A DNA stretch of 64,000 bases from Hyphomicrobiales bacterium (GCA_900468625.1 UBUL01000030.1:1-64000), one strand, 5' to 3'; shown: positions 34,873 to 43,833, numbered from the stretch's first letter. Notes: generated by a model not told the origin, from the letters alone. Translations and numbers: made by a program.

Positions 34873-35799
34873 CTAGCTTGCCCGACCATCGAGGCCAACC
34901 ATTGCTGCACTGTCGCGCCACATCCTCTCTTGAGCATCCCGGCTTCGCGCCAATTCGGATGGAATTGGAAAGGTCGGTTCTCCCTTGACCAGGGAAATGT
35001 AAATCCGGCCCCGCGGTGGGACGACTTCGCCGAGAGAGACTTCGGCCAATGCTTCGCCTGAACGTTCCGGTGTACCGATGACATATTCGGGACGGAAGAA
35101 GCCGACTAGACGGAAGACGGTATGCATGAGGAGCATTACGAACGCGCGCATAAGACGGGGACTGTCTCGACCCAACGATGTGCCACCGGTGAGGCCGGGA
35201 CTGAAGGCGACCACGTTGATCTGGCGGGCCTTGACTTCGTCCAAGGCGGCGAAGGACTGCGCGGTCAGCAGGTTGCACAGCTTGGACGCTGCATAGGCTC
35301 GTATTCCCGAACCAAAGCCATTCTTGTCCGGATACGCTAGCCTATGTGGCTCAAGTGTCTTTGGTGCGATCGGAGTGACAGCGGGATCATGCGTTTCGCT
35401 TGTGGTGATGACCAGTCTGCCATGCTCGGCCATGCACGGCAGTAGCAGTCTGGCCAGCAGATAATGGGCCAGGTGATTGACCGCGAATGTCAGTTCGTAG
35501 CCGTCCGCACTCCGCCCCTCGTTGGTCGGGCTTTGCATGCCGGCGTTAAGTACCAGGATGTCGATGCGGGTACCGGCAAGGCGCCACATCACCGCTTCTG
35601 CAAATTGACGAACGCTGGCAAGCGAGGCGAGATCGAGCGGAATGACCTCGACGCCGGCCGGTGCCCTTCGTCCGCTTCCCCGCGCGCCAATTATGACGCG
35701 CATATCGGGCCGAGAGGCGATGTCCTCTAGCGCATGAGCGCCGAGGCCGGCTGTGACCCCGGTCATAACAACAACACGTTCTGATTTGGCTTGGTTCAT
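34873..35799 (-). CDS. Short-chain dehydrogenase/reductase (classical SDR)
   Basis: A 308-residue protein. The cofactor motif is MTGVTAGLGAHALEDIA (TGxxxGxG, about 13-20). NAG follows in ILVLNAGMQSP, and the catalytic Tyr and Lys are in YAASK (about 168). The variant resembles retinol- or protochlorophyllide-reductase-like SDRs. The C-terminal part (MLLMHTVFRLVGFFRPEYVIGTPERSGEALAEV) is longer than usual and may bind membranes or the substrate. It heads a two-gene unit with the flavoprotein gene. The substrate is unknown. Confidence 0.8.
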   Translation of the reverse strand: MNQAKSERVVVMTGVTAGLGAHALEDIASRPDMRVIIGARGSGRRAPAGVEVIPLDLASLASVRQFAEAVMWRLAGTRIDILVLNAGMQSPTNEGRSADGYELTFAVNHLAHYLLARLLLPCMAEHGRLVITTSETHDPAVTPIAPKTLEPHRLAYPDKNGFGSGIRAYAASKLCNLLTAQSFAALDEVKARQINVVAFSPGLTGGTSLGRDSPRLMRAFVMLLMHTVFRLVGFFRPEYVIGTPERSGEALAEVSLGEVVPPRGRIYISLVKGEPTFPIPSELARSRDAQERMWRDSAAMVGLDGRAS

Positions 35800-35897
35800 G
35801 GCTGATTATCCTGTTCGAGCATCAGATTCTGCTTATGACGACGCGCTGAAACGCGGCGTTAGATGTCAGGGGGGCGTTTGGCGCGGTGCGTGACGAC

Positions 35898-36830
35898 TTA
35901 TCCCGTCCCGGAGCATGGCTGGAATCTCGGGGACGACGAATCTGGAGTGGTCGGAAGTTTGATGTGGCCGGTAAGGTAAACACCGGTACGTGGAGGGACA
36001 TCGGGCGGCAGCGCGACATAGACGATCGCTTGCGTGTCCGCGTTGACCGAAGGTCCGACAAGCCTCACCTTGCCCTGAATAGCATGATCGTCAGGCCCAT
36101 CGATATCGACGCTCAATCCTTCCGAGATTCGCGAAAGGTAACGTACCGGAACCTCCGCTTGCCATTCGACACGTTGCTGACGGACCAGACGGAACAGCTC
36201 TGCACCGGCCGAGATAGTCGCCCCGAGTTCGGCGGAGCGCGCAGTTATAATTCCGTCATCAATGGAATTGATGGTGGTCTGGGCGAGCTTGACCCTTTCG
36301 CCGGCAAGCGCCGCTTCCTCCGACCCGAGGTTTGCCATCGCGATCTGTTCGTCTTCAAGATACTCGCCGACCTTTCCATCGGAAAGCCCACCAGTCGCGC
36401 GAAACTGCCGTGCTCTTTCCGCATCGGCCTTTGCTTTCGCCAGATTTGCCCTGGCAGTCGCGACAGCCGCCTCATGCTTGCGAATGTCGGTCAGCACGCT
36501 ATCCTGGGAAAGCCGAACAAGCGCCTGCCCCTTCGTGACCACGGATCCGAGATCGACCAGGACCTCGGTGATGTGGCCGCTCGTCTCCGAGGCGACGATC
36601 GCTTCCTGCCATGGCTTCAGCCACCCACTTGCCTGGACGGTTTCCGAGCAATCGCGCTGCGTTGGAGCCGCTAGCGAAATGGACAGGGCAGGTGCAGGGC
36701 CTTCCTCCATCATGGAGCTAAGGAAGACGGAAAGAAGAGCTGCCGCAACCAGCACGAGCGCGACCGTAATAAGCGGCTTTTTCAAAGATACATTCCTTGC
36801 GTTTCCGAAAGTGCATGACTTATCGCCCAC
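35898..36830 (-). CDS. Truncated RND adaptor paralogue (HlyD family)
   Basis: 310 residues, closely similar to the adaptor at 32047-33144: GWLKPWQEAIVASETSGHITEVLVDLGSVVTKGQALVRLSQDSVL and most of the hairpin match it. It has an N-terminal membrane segment (KKPLITVALVLVAAALLSVFLSS). It ends about 55 residues early. Near 35935 a frameshift replaces the expected VPETAIVFRDGIS with SSPRFQPCSGTG and a stop; the correct frame (VPEIPAMLRDGIS) continues only a few codons before the gene is broken off. No RND permease follows. It is probably non-functional, a relic of a duplicated pump operon, though it keeps the regulatory repeat upstream. Confidence 0.75.
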   Translation of the reverse strand: MGDKSCTFGNARNVSLKKPLITVALVLVAAALLSVFLSSMMEEGPAPALSISLAAPTQRDCSETVQASGWLKPWQEAIVASETSGHITEVLVDLGSVVTKGQALVRLSQDSVLTDIRKHEAAVATARANLAKAKADAERARQFRATGGLSDGKVGEYLEDEQIAMANLGSEEAALAGERVKLAQTTINSIDDGIITARSAELGATISAGAELFRLVRQQRVEWQAEVPVRYLSRISEGLSVDIDGPDDHAIQGKVRLVGPSVNADTQAIVYVALPPDVPPRTGVYLTGHIKLPTTPDSSSPRFQPCSGTG

Positions 36831-36868
36831 GCGGGCATGCCACCTTGGGTACTAGTAGCCGTTCGAAT

Positions 36869-36905
36869 GTTAAGTACGGTCAAGCAAGTGTTAAGTTAGG
36901 TAAAT
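36869..36905. promoter_or_regulatory. Response-regulator direct-repeat site 2, between truncated adaptor and response regulator
   Basis: GTTAAG (36869), GTCAAG (36879), GTTAAG (36890), GTAAAT (36900): four hexamers with 10, 11 and 10-base spacing, nearly identical in sequence to site 1. It lies in the divergent promoter region of the adaptor relic and the response-regulator gene, so it probably mediates autoregulation. Confidence 0.75.
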
Positions 36906-36966
36906 GTCGGTTTCGCTTCCGGATTTCTATTGTATGGAGCAAGCGTACAGAAGATGGACGAAGTGA

Positions 36967-37653
36967 ATGACCAAAGTTCTCCTCATTGACGATGATGTCG
37001 AATTGACAACTCTGCTCCAGGAATATCTGACTGAGGAAGGGTATGACGTCGCAACTGACACGGACGGCCGTGCCGCAATCGCAGCGGCAGCCGGCAATAC
37101 AGTCGACATCATCGTGCTCGACATCATGATGCCCCGGATGAACGGGATCGAGGCTCTGCAGCGTATCCGTAAGCTAAGCCAAATCCCTGTTCTGATGCTA
37201 ACGGCAAGAGGCGATGATATCGACCGCATATCGGGACTGAACCTTGGCGCGGACGACTATGTACCGAAGCCCTGCTCGCCGGGCGAACTTGCAGCGAGGT
37301 TGCGGGCGATCTTGCGCCGGGTGCACCAACCGGCCTCGGGCGCGTCGACTGATGTCCTAGAGGTAGGACGACTAGTAATTTTTCCAGGCAAACGAACCGT
37401 CGAGTGGCGCGGCGAAGCCTTGGAGCTCACCGGCACCGAATTCACTCTGCTCGAAGTTCTCGCCCGGAACGCAGGTCAACTCGTATCGAAGCAGGACATA
37501 TCCAAGCAGGCATTCGGAAAGCCACTTACGCCGTTCGACCGCCGCATAGACGTTCATATCAGCAGCGTTCGACAGAAACTAGGGCTGAGGGCCGACGGCC
37601 AGCCTTGGATAAGGTCTGTCCGCGGCCAAGGCTATCAACTTTTGGTGGAATGA
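36967..37653 (+). CDS. OmpR/CpxR-family response regulator
   Basis: A 228-residue protein. The receiver domain has the acidic pocket (LLIDDD), phospho-acceptor Asp52 (IIVLDIMMP), the conserved Thr in MLTARGDD and Lys101 (DDYVPKPC). The C-terminal winged helix (about 130-228) is of OmpR type (LELTGTEFTLLEVLARNAGQLVSKQDISKQAFGKPLTPFDRRIDVHISSVRQKLG) and most like CpxR. The gene lies next to one four-half-site repeat and within 4 kb of two others, which it probably binds. It is translationally coupled to the kinase gene (ATGA overlap). The partner and target inference rest on context. Confidence 0.9.
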   Translation: MTKVLLIDDDVELTTLLQEYLTEEGYDVATDTDGRAAIAAAAGNTVDIIVLDIMMPRMNGIEALQRIRKLSQIPVLMLTARGDDIDRISGLNLGADDYVPKPCSPGELAARLRAILRRVHQPASGASTDVLEVGRLVIFPGKRTVEWRGEALELTGTEFTLLEVLARNAGQLVSKQDISKQAFGKPLTPFDRRIDVHISSVRQKLGLRADGQPWIRSVRGQGYQLLVE

Positions 37654-38945
37654 CCATGCCTCAACTTTTCTGGAAGTTCTTCAGGGTCATCTGGCTCACA
37701 CTGGCTGTGTCCGTCGCAATCATAATTCTGATCGTCAAGTTTCTTCAGGCTGCTCCCTTCGAGCGGGAGATGGCAGCGGAGCGACGGGCGCTTGTCTCGA
37801 ACTTGGCCGCGAATGTGCTTGTAACGGACGGCGAAGATGCCGCCATGCATTTCGCACGAGCAAGCGAAGAGACACTGCCATTGGGCCTGACCATTTCAAA
37901 GGTCACCGACGCCACAGCATGTGCGCAGAAGGACACCGCAGATACGCGATTCGTTCAAAAGGACGGGGCTTGCTATCGAGTTTCGGTGCCGAACCTCACT
38001 AGCTTCAGCGTCAAGGATCTCGCTCCGTTGATACCTTGGTTTACGATCCTCGTTTCGAGTACGCTGTCTGCGGGTGCACTGGCTCGCTATCTTGTTCGTC
38101 CAGTCGTGCATCTGCGTGATGGCTTGAGCGCGCTTGCTCACGGCCGATTCGACGTTCGTATCGGCAACAAGATGGGCGGTCGCAAGGATGAGGTTACGGC
38201 ACTTGCGCATGATTTCGACTCCACGGCAGCCAGACTGGAGGAGCTTCAACAGGCGCAGCAGAGACTTTTCCACGATGTATCCCATGAACTGCGCTCTCCT
38301 TTGTCACGCCTGCAGGCGGTCGTGGGCGTTCTGCGGCAGAGCCCGAAGAAACTTAGTGCTATGCTCGACCGCATCGATCGCGAAGTCGAACGACTCGATG
38401 AACTGGTTGGTGAAGTCCTGACTCTTGCCAGATTGACGGCTCGATCCACGAGCCCGCTGAAGACGCAGACCCTTGATATCATTGAGCTCCTGAATGAGAT
38501 CCTCGGTGACGCGGCGTTTGAGGCGGAGGCGAAAGACATCTCGATCACATCGGATGTCGACGGTGTCTTCCGAGCCGAAGTCGAGGGTGAACTAATCTAC
38601 AGAGCGCTCGAAAACGTCCTACGCAACGCGGTCAAGTACACTGCTGAACATTCGCACATATCCGTTTTATGCGAACCCATGACCGATCTCCTCAAGATCT
38701 GCGTCACAGATCAGGGACCTGGCGTAAAGCGAGATGAACTCGAACGCATCTTTCAGCCATTCTCCCGTGGCAGCGACGCGATGCCGAAAGGCGGATACGG
38801 CCTTGGCCTCGCAATCACAAGGCAAGCGATCGAGCGGCATGGAGGTCGCGTGTACGCATCGTTACCGGCCAACGGTGGCTTGGCTATTACACTTGAGATT
38901 CCCCGGAGGGCGACGAAACATGCTCTCTCGATCCGGCGGGACTGA
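37650..38945 (+). CDS. CpxA-like sensor histidine kinase
   Basis: A 431-residue kinase. Membrane segments at about 13-31 and 127-147 enclose a ~95-residue periplasmic sensor with two Cys (ATACAQ, GACYRVS). A HAMP domain follows (RPVVHLRDGLSALAHGRFDVRIG), then a HisKA domain with His212 (FHDVSHELRSPLSRLQ) and a HATPase domain with N box (ALENVLRNAVKYT), G1 (VTDQGPGV) and G2 (GGYGLGLAITRQ). The ATG at 37650 overlaps the response-regulator stop. Longer upstream frames are out of the family and rejected. It probably senses envelope conditions and signals to the neighbouring regulator. Confidence 0.9.
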   Translation: MTMPQLFWKFFRVIWLTLAVSVAIIILIVKFLQAAPFEREMAAERRALVSNLAANVLVTDGEDAAMHFARASEETLPLGLTISKVTDATACAQKDTADTRFVQKDGACYRVSVPNLTSFSVKDLAPLIPWFTILVSSTLSAGALARYLVRPVVHLRDGLSALAHGRFDVRIGNKMGGRKDEVTALAHDFDSTAARLEELQQAQQRLFHDVSHELRSPLSRLQAVVGVLRQSPKKLSAMLDRIDREVERLDELVGEVLTLARLTARSTSPLKTQTLDIIELLNEILGDAAFEAEAKDISITSDVDGVFRAEVEGELIYRALENVLRNAVKYTAEHSHISVLCEPMTDLLKICVTDQGPGVKRDELERIFQPFSRGSDAMPKGGYGLGLAITRQAIERHGGRVYASLPANGGLAITLEIPRRATKHALSIRRD

Positions 38946-39041
38946 GACGATAGATCGATCAACAAACATACGCGAGACTGCCACTATGGTCGGGCAGGGA
39001 CGCGCATTGACCCGTTCTGATTCCCGAAGTACACCTGCATA

Positions 39042-39078
39042 TTTTACCTAACTTTACACTGCCTTTACAGCAGTTAAC
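39042..39078. promoter_or_regulatory. Response-regulator direct-repeat site 3, upstream of the DUF3313-type lipoprotein gene
   Basis: On the plus strand TTTTAC (39042), CTTTAC (39052), CTTTAC (39063) and GTTAAC (39073), again with 10, 11 and 10-base spacing. Read on the minus strand it matches sites 1 and 2. Relative to its downstream gene (start 39128) it has the same orientation as those sites. Confidence 0.7.
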
Positions 39079-39127
39079 GTTCGCACTGCTAGATCTGGGT
39101 CATCGCAACCACTCAGAGATCTCGCAG

Positions 39128-39973
39128 ATGGGCATTAGCTTCCAGCTTTCTGAAACACACCCGCAGGCAATACTCTGTCTGTTACTGCTATCGACGCTTT
39201 CGTCCTGCGCAAACGTGCCGCTGCAGCAAAAGGGAACACTTGGCTCCTACACGGGTATGACCCCCTCCGGAGGCACACTGACAAAAGCAAAGCTGCGCGT
39301 GGATCCGCAACCAGTTCTCGCTGCGAAGACGGTGCGCATCTTGCGGACCTCCACGCAGATCGGCAGCGCCAGCACAATCCAACCCAAAGATCTGGCGCTC
39401 GTCTCCAATGCCATCGACCGGGCGCTTTGCACCGATCTCGCCGACCGCTTCAGGATCGTCACTTCGGACCAACCAGCCGATCTCACCGTCCATGCCACTG
39501 TGACCGACATCGTTGCTACAAATAAGACGGTTGCTGCCACCTCTACCGTTACAACGCTCGGCGCGACGGTTGCTGCAGTCCCCGTCCCAGTCCCGCGGAT
39601 ACCGGTCGGCCTTGGTGGCTTGTCCGTTGAGGCGGAGGCGATTGCTCAGGACGGATCCCAGAAGGCAGCCATGCTGTGGTCGCGAGGCGCTAACATGCTG
39701 ACGACGCCGCGATACTCCAGAGTGGGAGATGCGTACTCTTTGTCGTCTGCTTTCTCCAACGACTTCAGCCGCATGCTGGTCAAGGGGAAGGATCCTTTCA
39801 AGGGGTTGCCGGCGATACCCTCGATGCAAAGGATGCGAGTTTCGCTTGGCGGTGCTCCCAAATATGACGCCTGCAAGGCGTTCGGATCTGCCCCCGGCAT
39901 CACGGGAGCCGTCGCCGGCCAGCTTGGCCTGCCGCCGAACTGGAGCGACAAGGGCGCCACCGTCCACCAATAG
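39128..39973 (+). CDS. DUF3313-like outer-envelope lipoprotein
   Basis: A 281-residue protein with a lipoprotein signal (AILCLLLLSTLSSCANVP, lipobox LSSC). The mature part resembles DUF3313 lipoproteins: LGSYTGMTPSGGTLTKAKLRV near the N-terminus, then ALVSNAIDRALCTDLADRFRIVTSDQPADLTVHATVTDI and a Val/Pro-rich stretch (AAVPVPVPRIPVGLGGL). DUF3313 proteins are envelope lipoproteins of unknown function. The promoter carries response-regulator site 3, so this is a likely target of the adjacent two-component system. A shorter start is possible, since the first 14 residues are not hydrophobic. Confidence 0.7.
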   Translation: MGISFQLSETHPQAILCLLLLSTLSSCANVPLQQKGTLGSYTGMTPSGGTLTKAKLRVDPQPVLAAKTVRILRTSTQIGSASTIQPKDLALVSNAIDRALCTDLADRFRIVTSDQPADLTVHATVTDIVATNKTVAATSTVTTLGATVAAVPVPVPRIPVGLGGLSVEAEAIAQDGSQKAAMLWSRGANMLTTPRYSRVGDAYSLSSAFSNDFSRMLVKGKDPFKGLPAIPSMQRMRVSLGGAPKYDACKAFGSAPGITGAVAGQLGLPPNWSDKGATVHQ

Positions 39974-40046
39974 CAACAGAAAATCCATGTGCCGCAGCAG
40001 CGTTCGCTAGGCGGTTCGAGCAAATCAAGGAAGAAAGGACATCCAC

Positions 40047-40415
40047 ATGAAGATAGATCTAAAGATCATAACGGCAGCGGTTGCAATTCTCGCCGCAGAC
40101 CACGTGCTTGCTGCACAGGGGCAGGCCTATCTGCAACCACAGAAGGCCGCCGCAGTTCTCGCCGATGGCGCCCCTTGGTCGGCCGATGCGCCGAATGGCA
40201 GATCCTTCAAACTCACCCTCAACAAGGACGGCACCGGAAGCATAAAGGGACCCATGTTCTTTTCGCTATCCGTCAGCTGGAAGGTCAAAGGCGATACGAT
40301 GTGCCTGAATAACACGATGATGTCGAAGTGCCTGCGCTTCCGCGAGATTCCCGGCGGGCTTCAAGGCTGGAACGGCGATACGCCCGACTTGAAACTCACG
40401 CGCCCAGCAAATTGA
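40047..40415 (+). CDS. Small secreted hypothetical protein
   Basis: A 122-residue protein with a Sec signal (MKIDLKIITAAVAILAADHVLAAQ). The mature ~100 residues (FKLTLNKDGTGSIKGPMFFSLSVSWKVKGDTMCLNNTMMSKCLRF) read as an all-beta, lipocalin- or META-like fold with two Cys that could form a disulfide. I do not recognise a named family. It follows the lipoprotein gene by 73 bases on the same strand with a GGAAAGGA site and may share its promoter and envelope-stress control. Confidence 0.6.
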   Translation: MKIDLKIITAAVAILAADHVLAAQGQAYLQPQKAAAVLADGAPWSADAPNGRSFKLTLNKDGTGSIKGPMFFSLSVSWKVKGDTMCLNNTMMSKCLRFREIPGGLQGWNGDTPDLKLTRPAN

Positions 40416-40600
40416 ATTTGCGGCGCCGGAGTTTGGCTTGCTGCTGGGGAGCGCATCACGCCCGAACCCGTCGGAACAAGTCTGAGTTGAAGCAACAGAT
40501 CGTCCGGCTGACGCGCCGTCAGCTATCCGAAAAGACGTCGCTGCGTGCATGGCGGCGACGTTGAATAATCAGATGACCAACATTTTGTGAAATCCAATCC

Positions 40601-41587
40601 ATGAGCAAGCGGAACCGCTACGTGACATCCCCACCGGCCGAAAATTTCGACGGAGTGCTCTTCGCCAATCCTGGCCATCCGGGAACGGATCGCTCCGTGG
40701 GAGATCTTTTCCGTTGGCAGCGGGAGCGCAGAGTGCCGTGGCCGAAGCGTATCGAAGTCGAGGGGACTGTACCAGAACGTCGCGTTTGCGGTCTGCGCGC
40801 CACTATGGTTGGGCATGCGACGGTTCTGATTCAGTCAGCTGGGCTGAATGTTTTGACGGATCCCGTCTGGTCCGAGCGCGCGGGGCCGCGTGGCTATATC
40901 GGCAGACGCCGAACCACTGCGCCCGGCATCGCGTTTGCGAACTTGCCGCCAATCGACGTGATCTTGCTCTCACATAACCACTACGACCACCTCGATCTGC
41001 CGAGTTTGAAAAGGCTGCATGAGCGCTATGCGCCCATTATCATCACACCCTTGGGCAATGAGACTATTGTCCGGCGTGCGGTTCCCGATGCCAAGGTCGT
41101 GACGGGCAACTGGGGTAGCAGCTTTGACCTGGCAAACGGCGTCACCGTAGATATCGTGCCGGCCAATCATTGGTCGGCACGTGGGTTGCGAGACCGTCGT
41201 ATGGCGCTGTGGAGTGGCTTTATGCTGAGAACCAGGGCCGGCCTCATCTACTTCGCTGGCGATACCGCATATGGAACCGGTGCGATTTTCAGGGACATGC
41301 GCGCGGCTTACGGTCGACCAGATCTGGCACTGATTCCGATCGGCGCCTATGCGCCTCGCTGGTTCATGGCGCCCCAACATGTCGACCCGGCCGAGGCCGT
41401 GTTGATCATGCGCTCGTTGGAAGCCCGCAAGGCAGCGGGAATCCACTGGGGTACCTTTCGGCTGACGGATGAGCCCTGGGACGAACCGCCACGATTGCTC
41501 GCTCGAGCTTTGACGTCGCACGGCATGAGCCCGGCTTGTTTCGAGGCTTTGTGGCCAGGACAAGCCGTCAATGTTGCAACCGAATAA
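40601..41587 (+). CDS. Metallo-beta-lactamase-fold hydrolase, NAPE-PLD-like
   Basis: A 328-residue enzyme. The metal-binding motif is HNHYDHLD (LLSHNHYDHLDLPSL), with further ligands expected from PANHWSARG, FAGDTAYG and GIHWGTF. The N-terminal leader (NRYVTSPPAENFDGVLFANPG) and the W-S-G-F strand are typical of the bacterial NAPE-PLD/RomA-like branch. In eukaryotes this branch releases N-acylethanolamines from phospholipids; bacterial substrates are mostly unknown. It has no signal peptide. A phospholipid-related substrate would fit the envelope theme of the region but is inference. Confidence 0.8.
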   Translation: MSKRNRYVTSPPAENFDGVLFANPGHPGTDRSVGDLFRWQRERRVPWPKRIEVEGTVPERRVCGLRATMVGHATVLIQSAGLNVLTDPVWSERAGPRGYIGRRRTTAPGIAFANLPPIDVILLSHNHYDHLDLPSLKRLHERYAPIIITPLGNETIVRRAVPDAKVVTGNWGSSFDLANGVTVDIVPANHWSARGLRDRRMALWSGFMLRTRAGLIYFAGDTAYGTGAIFRDMRAAYGRPDLALIPIGAYAPRWFMAPQHVDPAEAVLIMRSLEARKAAGIHWGTFRLTDEPWDEPPRLLARALTSHGMSPACFEALWPGQAVNVATE

Positions 41588-41735
41588 GGATCAAGAGTTT
41601 TCGCAGCAAGCAGCCTGCTGGCGTCCACCGCGTAGTTCGAGAGTTGTTGCCGCTTCCGTGTTCTTGCACCCGAGCGGGCCCAGTTCATCAACACGACCCG
41701 CACTAGTTCATCGTGCATATAGGAAGGAAACGAAC

Positions 41736-42944
41736 ATGTCAGACGTTCAAAATACGGTTCATTGGACATCCAGCAAGTTCAGCGACACCTTGATAATGGA
41801 TGCACTGCTGAAACATGTCCTCGGCCTCATGCAATATGGCATGTGTGACCTGGGTGAGGTTTTTGAAGTCATCGGGCAATTGAAACCAAACGACGAAGAA
41901 TGCTGGATTAACGCGTGGAGCGCGGTAGCGCAACGTCTACAAACCCGGGCTGAAGAGGCCGATCGGGCAGGCAAGCGCCTTACGGCCTCCTCCACATACC
42001 TTCGCGCTGCGACCTACTGGCGCGCCTCCCTGATGTATTTCAGCTATCCTGGAGATTCGCGTCTTACCGAACATGCGCACGCCAGTTCCAAGTGCTATGC
42101 GCGATACCTTGAGCTATCTGGTTATCCTGGAAAGTATGTTGAAATTCCGTACGAAGGCACGTTCCTTCCGGGACATTTCTTCAGATCTCCTGCTGCTGCA
42201 GAAAGCGCTCCGCTGCTCATCATCACGCCGGGTCGCGATACCTGGGCCGACGATACGTGCTGGGTTTACGATGCTGCAATGCGCCGTGGAATCCACTGCC
42301 TGGTCTACGACGGTCCCGGCCAAGGTCTGTCACTAAGACTCAATAATTTGCATTTTCGACCCGACTGGGAGAACGTCGTCAAGCCCGTCGTCGATTTTGC
42401 GCTCGAAATTCCTGGGATCGATCCGTCCAGGGTCGGTCTTATGGGCTTGAGTTTCGGCGCCTTTCTTTCCGTGCGGGCTGCAGCATTCGAAAAGCGCCTA
42501 AAGGTATGCGTTGCCGACCCCGGATCTTTGAGCTGGGGAGAAGCGATCCTCAACCATTTCCCGCCCCCCATCCGTCAACTGCTGATCGGAGATGGAGTGG
42601 ACGCCCTTCCTGAGGCCTTTAAGCGCACGGCCCAGTACACGTCGCTCAAATGGCTCGTCAGAGATTATGCCTGGAAACACGGTGTACGTGAGCGGGAGGT
42701 GTTCAACGCCCTTCTGGCCTATGACAACGCCCCCGTGGTCGACCGAATTGAATGCGAAACGCTCGTCATGGACGGTACCGAAGAGATAGCGAAGGGAGAG
42801 GCCCAGAGGCTATTTGATGCTTTGAAATGCCCCAAGCATTACCTGTTATTTGACGAGGTCTCGACCGCACAGGCTCACTGCCAGATCGGCGCTTATTCCA
42901 CCGCTTCAGCATGTTTGCTGGATTGGATTGAGGAGCGGCTCTGA
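41736..42944 (+). CDS. Alpha/beta hydrolase, DUF1100/FrsA-like
   Basis: A 402-residue enzyme. A helical N-terminal region (about 1-130) is followed by an alpha/beta-hydrolase core with nucleophile elbow GLMGLSFGAFLS and an oxyanion region near LIITPGRDTWADD. C-terminal acid and His candidates are in LVMDGTEEIAKGE and STAQAHCQIGAYSTA. This layout is shared with 2,6-dihydropseudooxynicotine hydrolase and related C-C-bond hydrolases. It is followed one base later by an MBL-fold gene and is probably co-transcribed with it. The substrate is unknown. Confidence 0.75.
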   Translation: MSDVQNTVHWTSSKFSDTLIMDALLKHVLGLMQYGMCDLGEVFEVIGQLKPNDEECWINAWSAVAQRLQTRAEEADRAGKRLTASSTYLRAATYWRASLMYFSYPGDSRLTEHAHASSKCYARYLELSGYPGKYVEIPYEGTFLPGHFFRSPAAAESAPLLIITPGRDTWADDTCWVYDAAMRRGIHCLVYDGPGQGLSLRLNNLHFRPDWENVVKPVVDFALEIPGIDPSRVGLMGLSFGAFLSVRAAAFEKRLKVCVADPGSLSWGEAILNHFPPPIRQLLIGDGVDALPEAFKRTAQYTSLKWLVRDYAWKHGVREREVFNALLAYDNAPVVDRIECETLVMDGTEEIAKGEAQRLFDALKCPKHYLLFDEVSTAQAHCQIGAYSTASACLLDWIEERL

Positions 42945-42945
42945 G

Positions 42946-43833
42946 ATGACAAACGAAAAATCCAGTTCCCAACGGCCCTCACTCGAAGAAATCCGCCGTT
43001 ACATAGAAAGCTGGGGTGAAGAGCCCTTGGTAACTCACCAAATCGCGACGAATGTCTATTGGGTTGCCGGTGCAGGCGGAAATTCCGGAATAGTCGTTGG
43101 CCGTCGTGGCGTTGTTGTGATCGACGCAAAGGTCAGCTCCGGCGCGGGGAAAAGACTTCTGGACGAAGTCGCTCGGATCACATCCAATCCCGTTACGCAC
43201 GTCATCCTTACGCACGGTGACGGCGATCATGTCATGGGGCTTGCGAGTTTTCCTGCGGGTGTGACCATCATCTCTCACGAGAACTGCAAGACAGACATGG
43301 AGGCTGCAAACGCTGTGGCACTCATGGGCCGGCTTCCTAGCAGGGCTTTGCCGAACTGCACCTTCACGACAAGATTCGCCTTAACGATTGAAGATGTCTG
43401 GTTCGAATTTTTTCACTTCGGTCCCTCGCACACCAGCGGCGACACCGTTGTCCACCTCCCGGACGAGAGGGTGATTTTCGCCGGTGACATCCTGGCGTGG
43501 GGCGGCAGTCCAACTCCCACGATACATGACGAGAAACATGGCTCGGCGAGTGGCTGGCTCGCCACTGTGCGGGAGATGCTCAAGCTTCCAGCCGACATCT
43601 TCGTAACTGGACATGGCGACCTGCAAACGAAGGTGGAGGTCCAGCAGAAGCTGGATGAGTTCCAGCAACAATACGATGAGATCCAAGTCATGGTCGCCCG
43701 GGGCAAATCCCTGGAGGAGGTGGAGGAGGCAATGGCGGTAGATTCACCAGCGCCACTCGCTGGAGGCCTTCGTTTGGCAAGTTTTGCATCTGTAGCCTAC
43801 CACCAGCTCAAGAAGACGAAAGTAGGAGATTGA
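42946..43833 (+). CDS. Metallo-beta-lactamase-fold hydrolase
   Basis: A 295-residue enzyme. It has the motif HGDGDH (VILTHGDGDHVMGLA), where the usual first His-x-His is HGD, plus GPSHTSGDTVVHLPDERVIFAGDIL and VTGHGD. These fit the QuiP/SoxH-like and lactamase-like branch of MBL hydrolases, which includes lactonases, sulfatases and esterases. The start is at 42946, one base after the preceding stop, so it is co-transcribed with the alpha/beta-hydrolase gene. There is no signal peptide. A joint two-step hydrolysis with its neighbour is possible. Confidence 0.78.
   Translation: MTNEKSSSQRPSLEEIRRYIESWGEEPLVTHQIATNVYWVAGAGGNSGIVVGRRGVVVIDAKVSSGAGKRLLDEVARITSNPVTHVILTHGDGDHVMGLASFPAGVTIISHENCKTDMEAANAVALMGRLPSRALPNCTFTTRFALTIEDVWFEFFHFGPSHTSGDTVVHLPDERVIFAGDILAWGGSPTPTIHDEKHGSASGWLATVREMLKLPADIFVTGHGDLQTKVEVQQKLDEFQQQYDEIQVMVARGKSLEEVEEAMAVDSPAPLAGGLRLASFASVAYHQLKKTKVGD

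Noticed and set aside
37404..37649. Longer N-terminus of the histidine kinase
   Set aside because: The extra 82 residues overlap the response-regulator gene out of frame and lack a membrane or sensor pattern; the ATG at 37650 gives the family start and the usual overlap.
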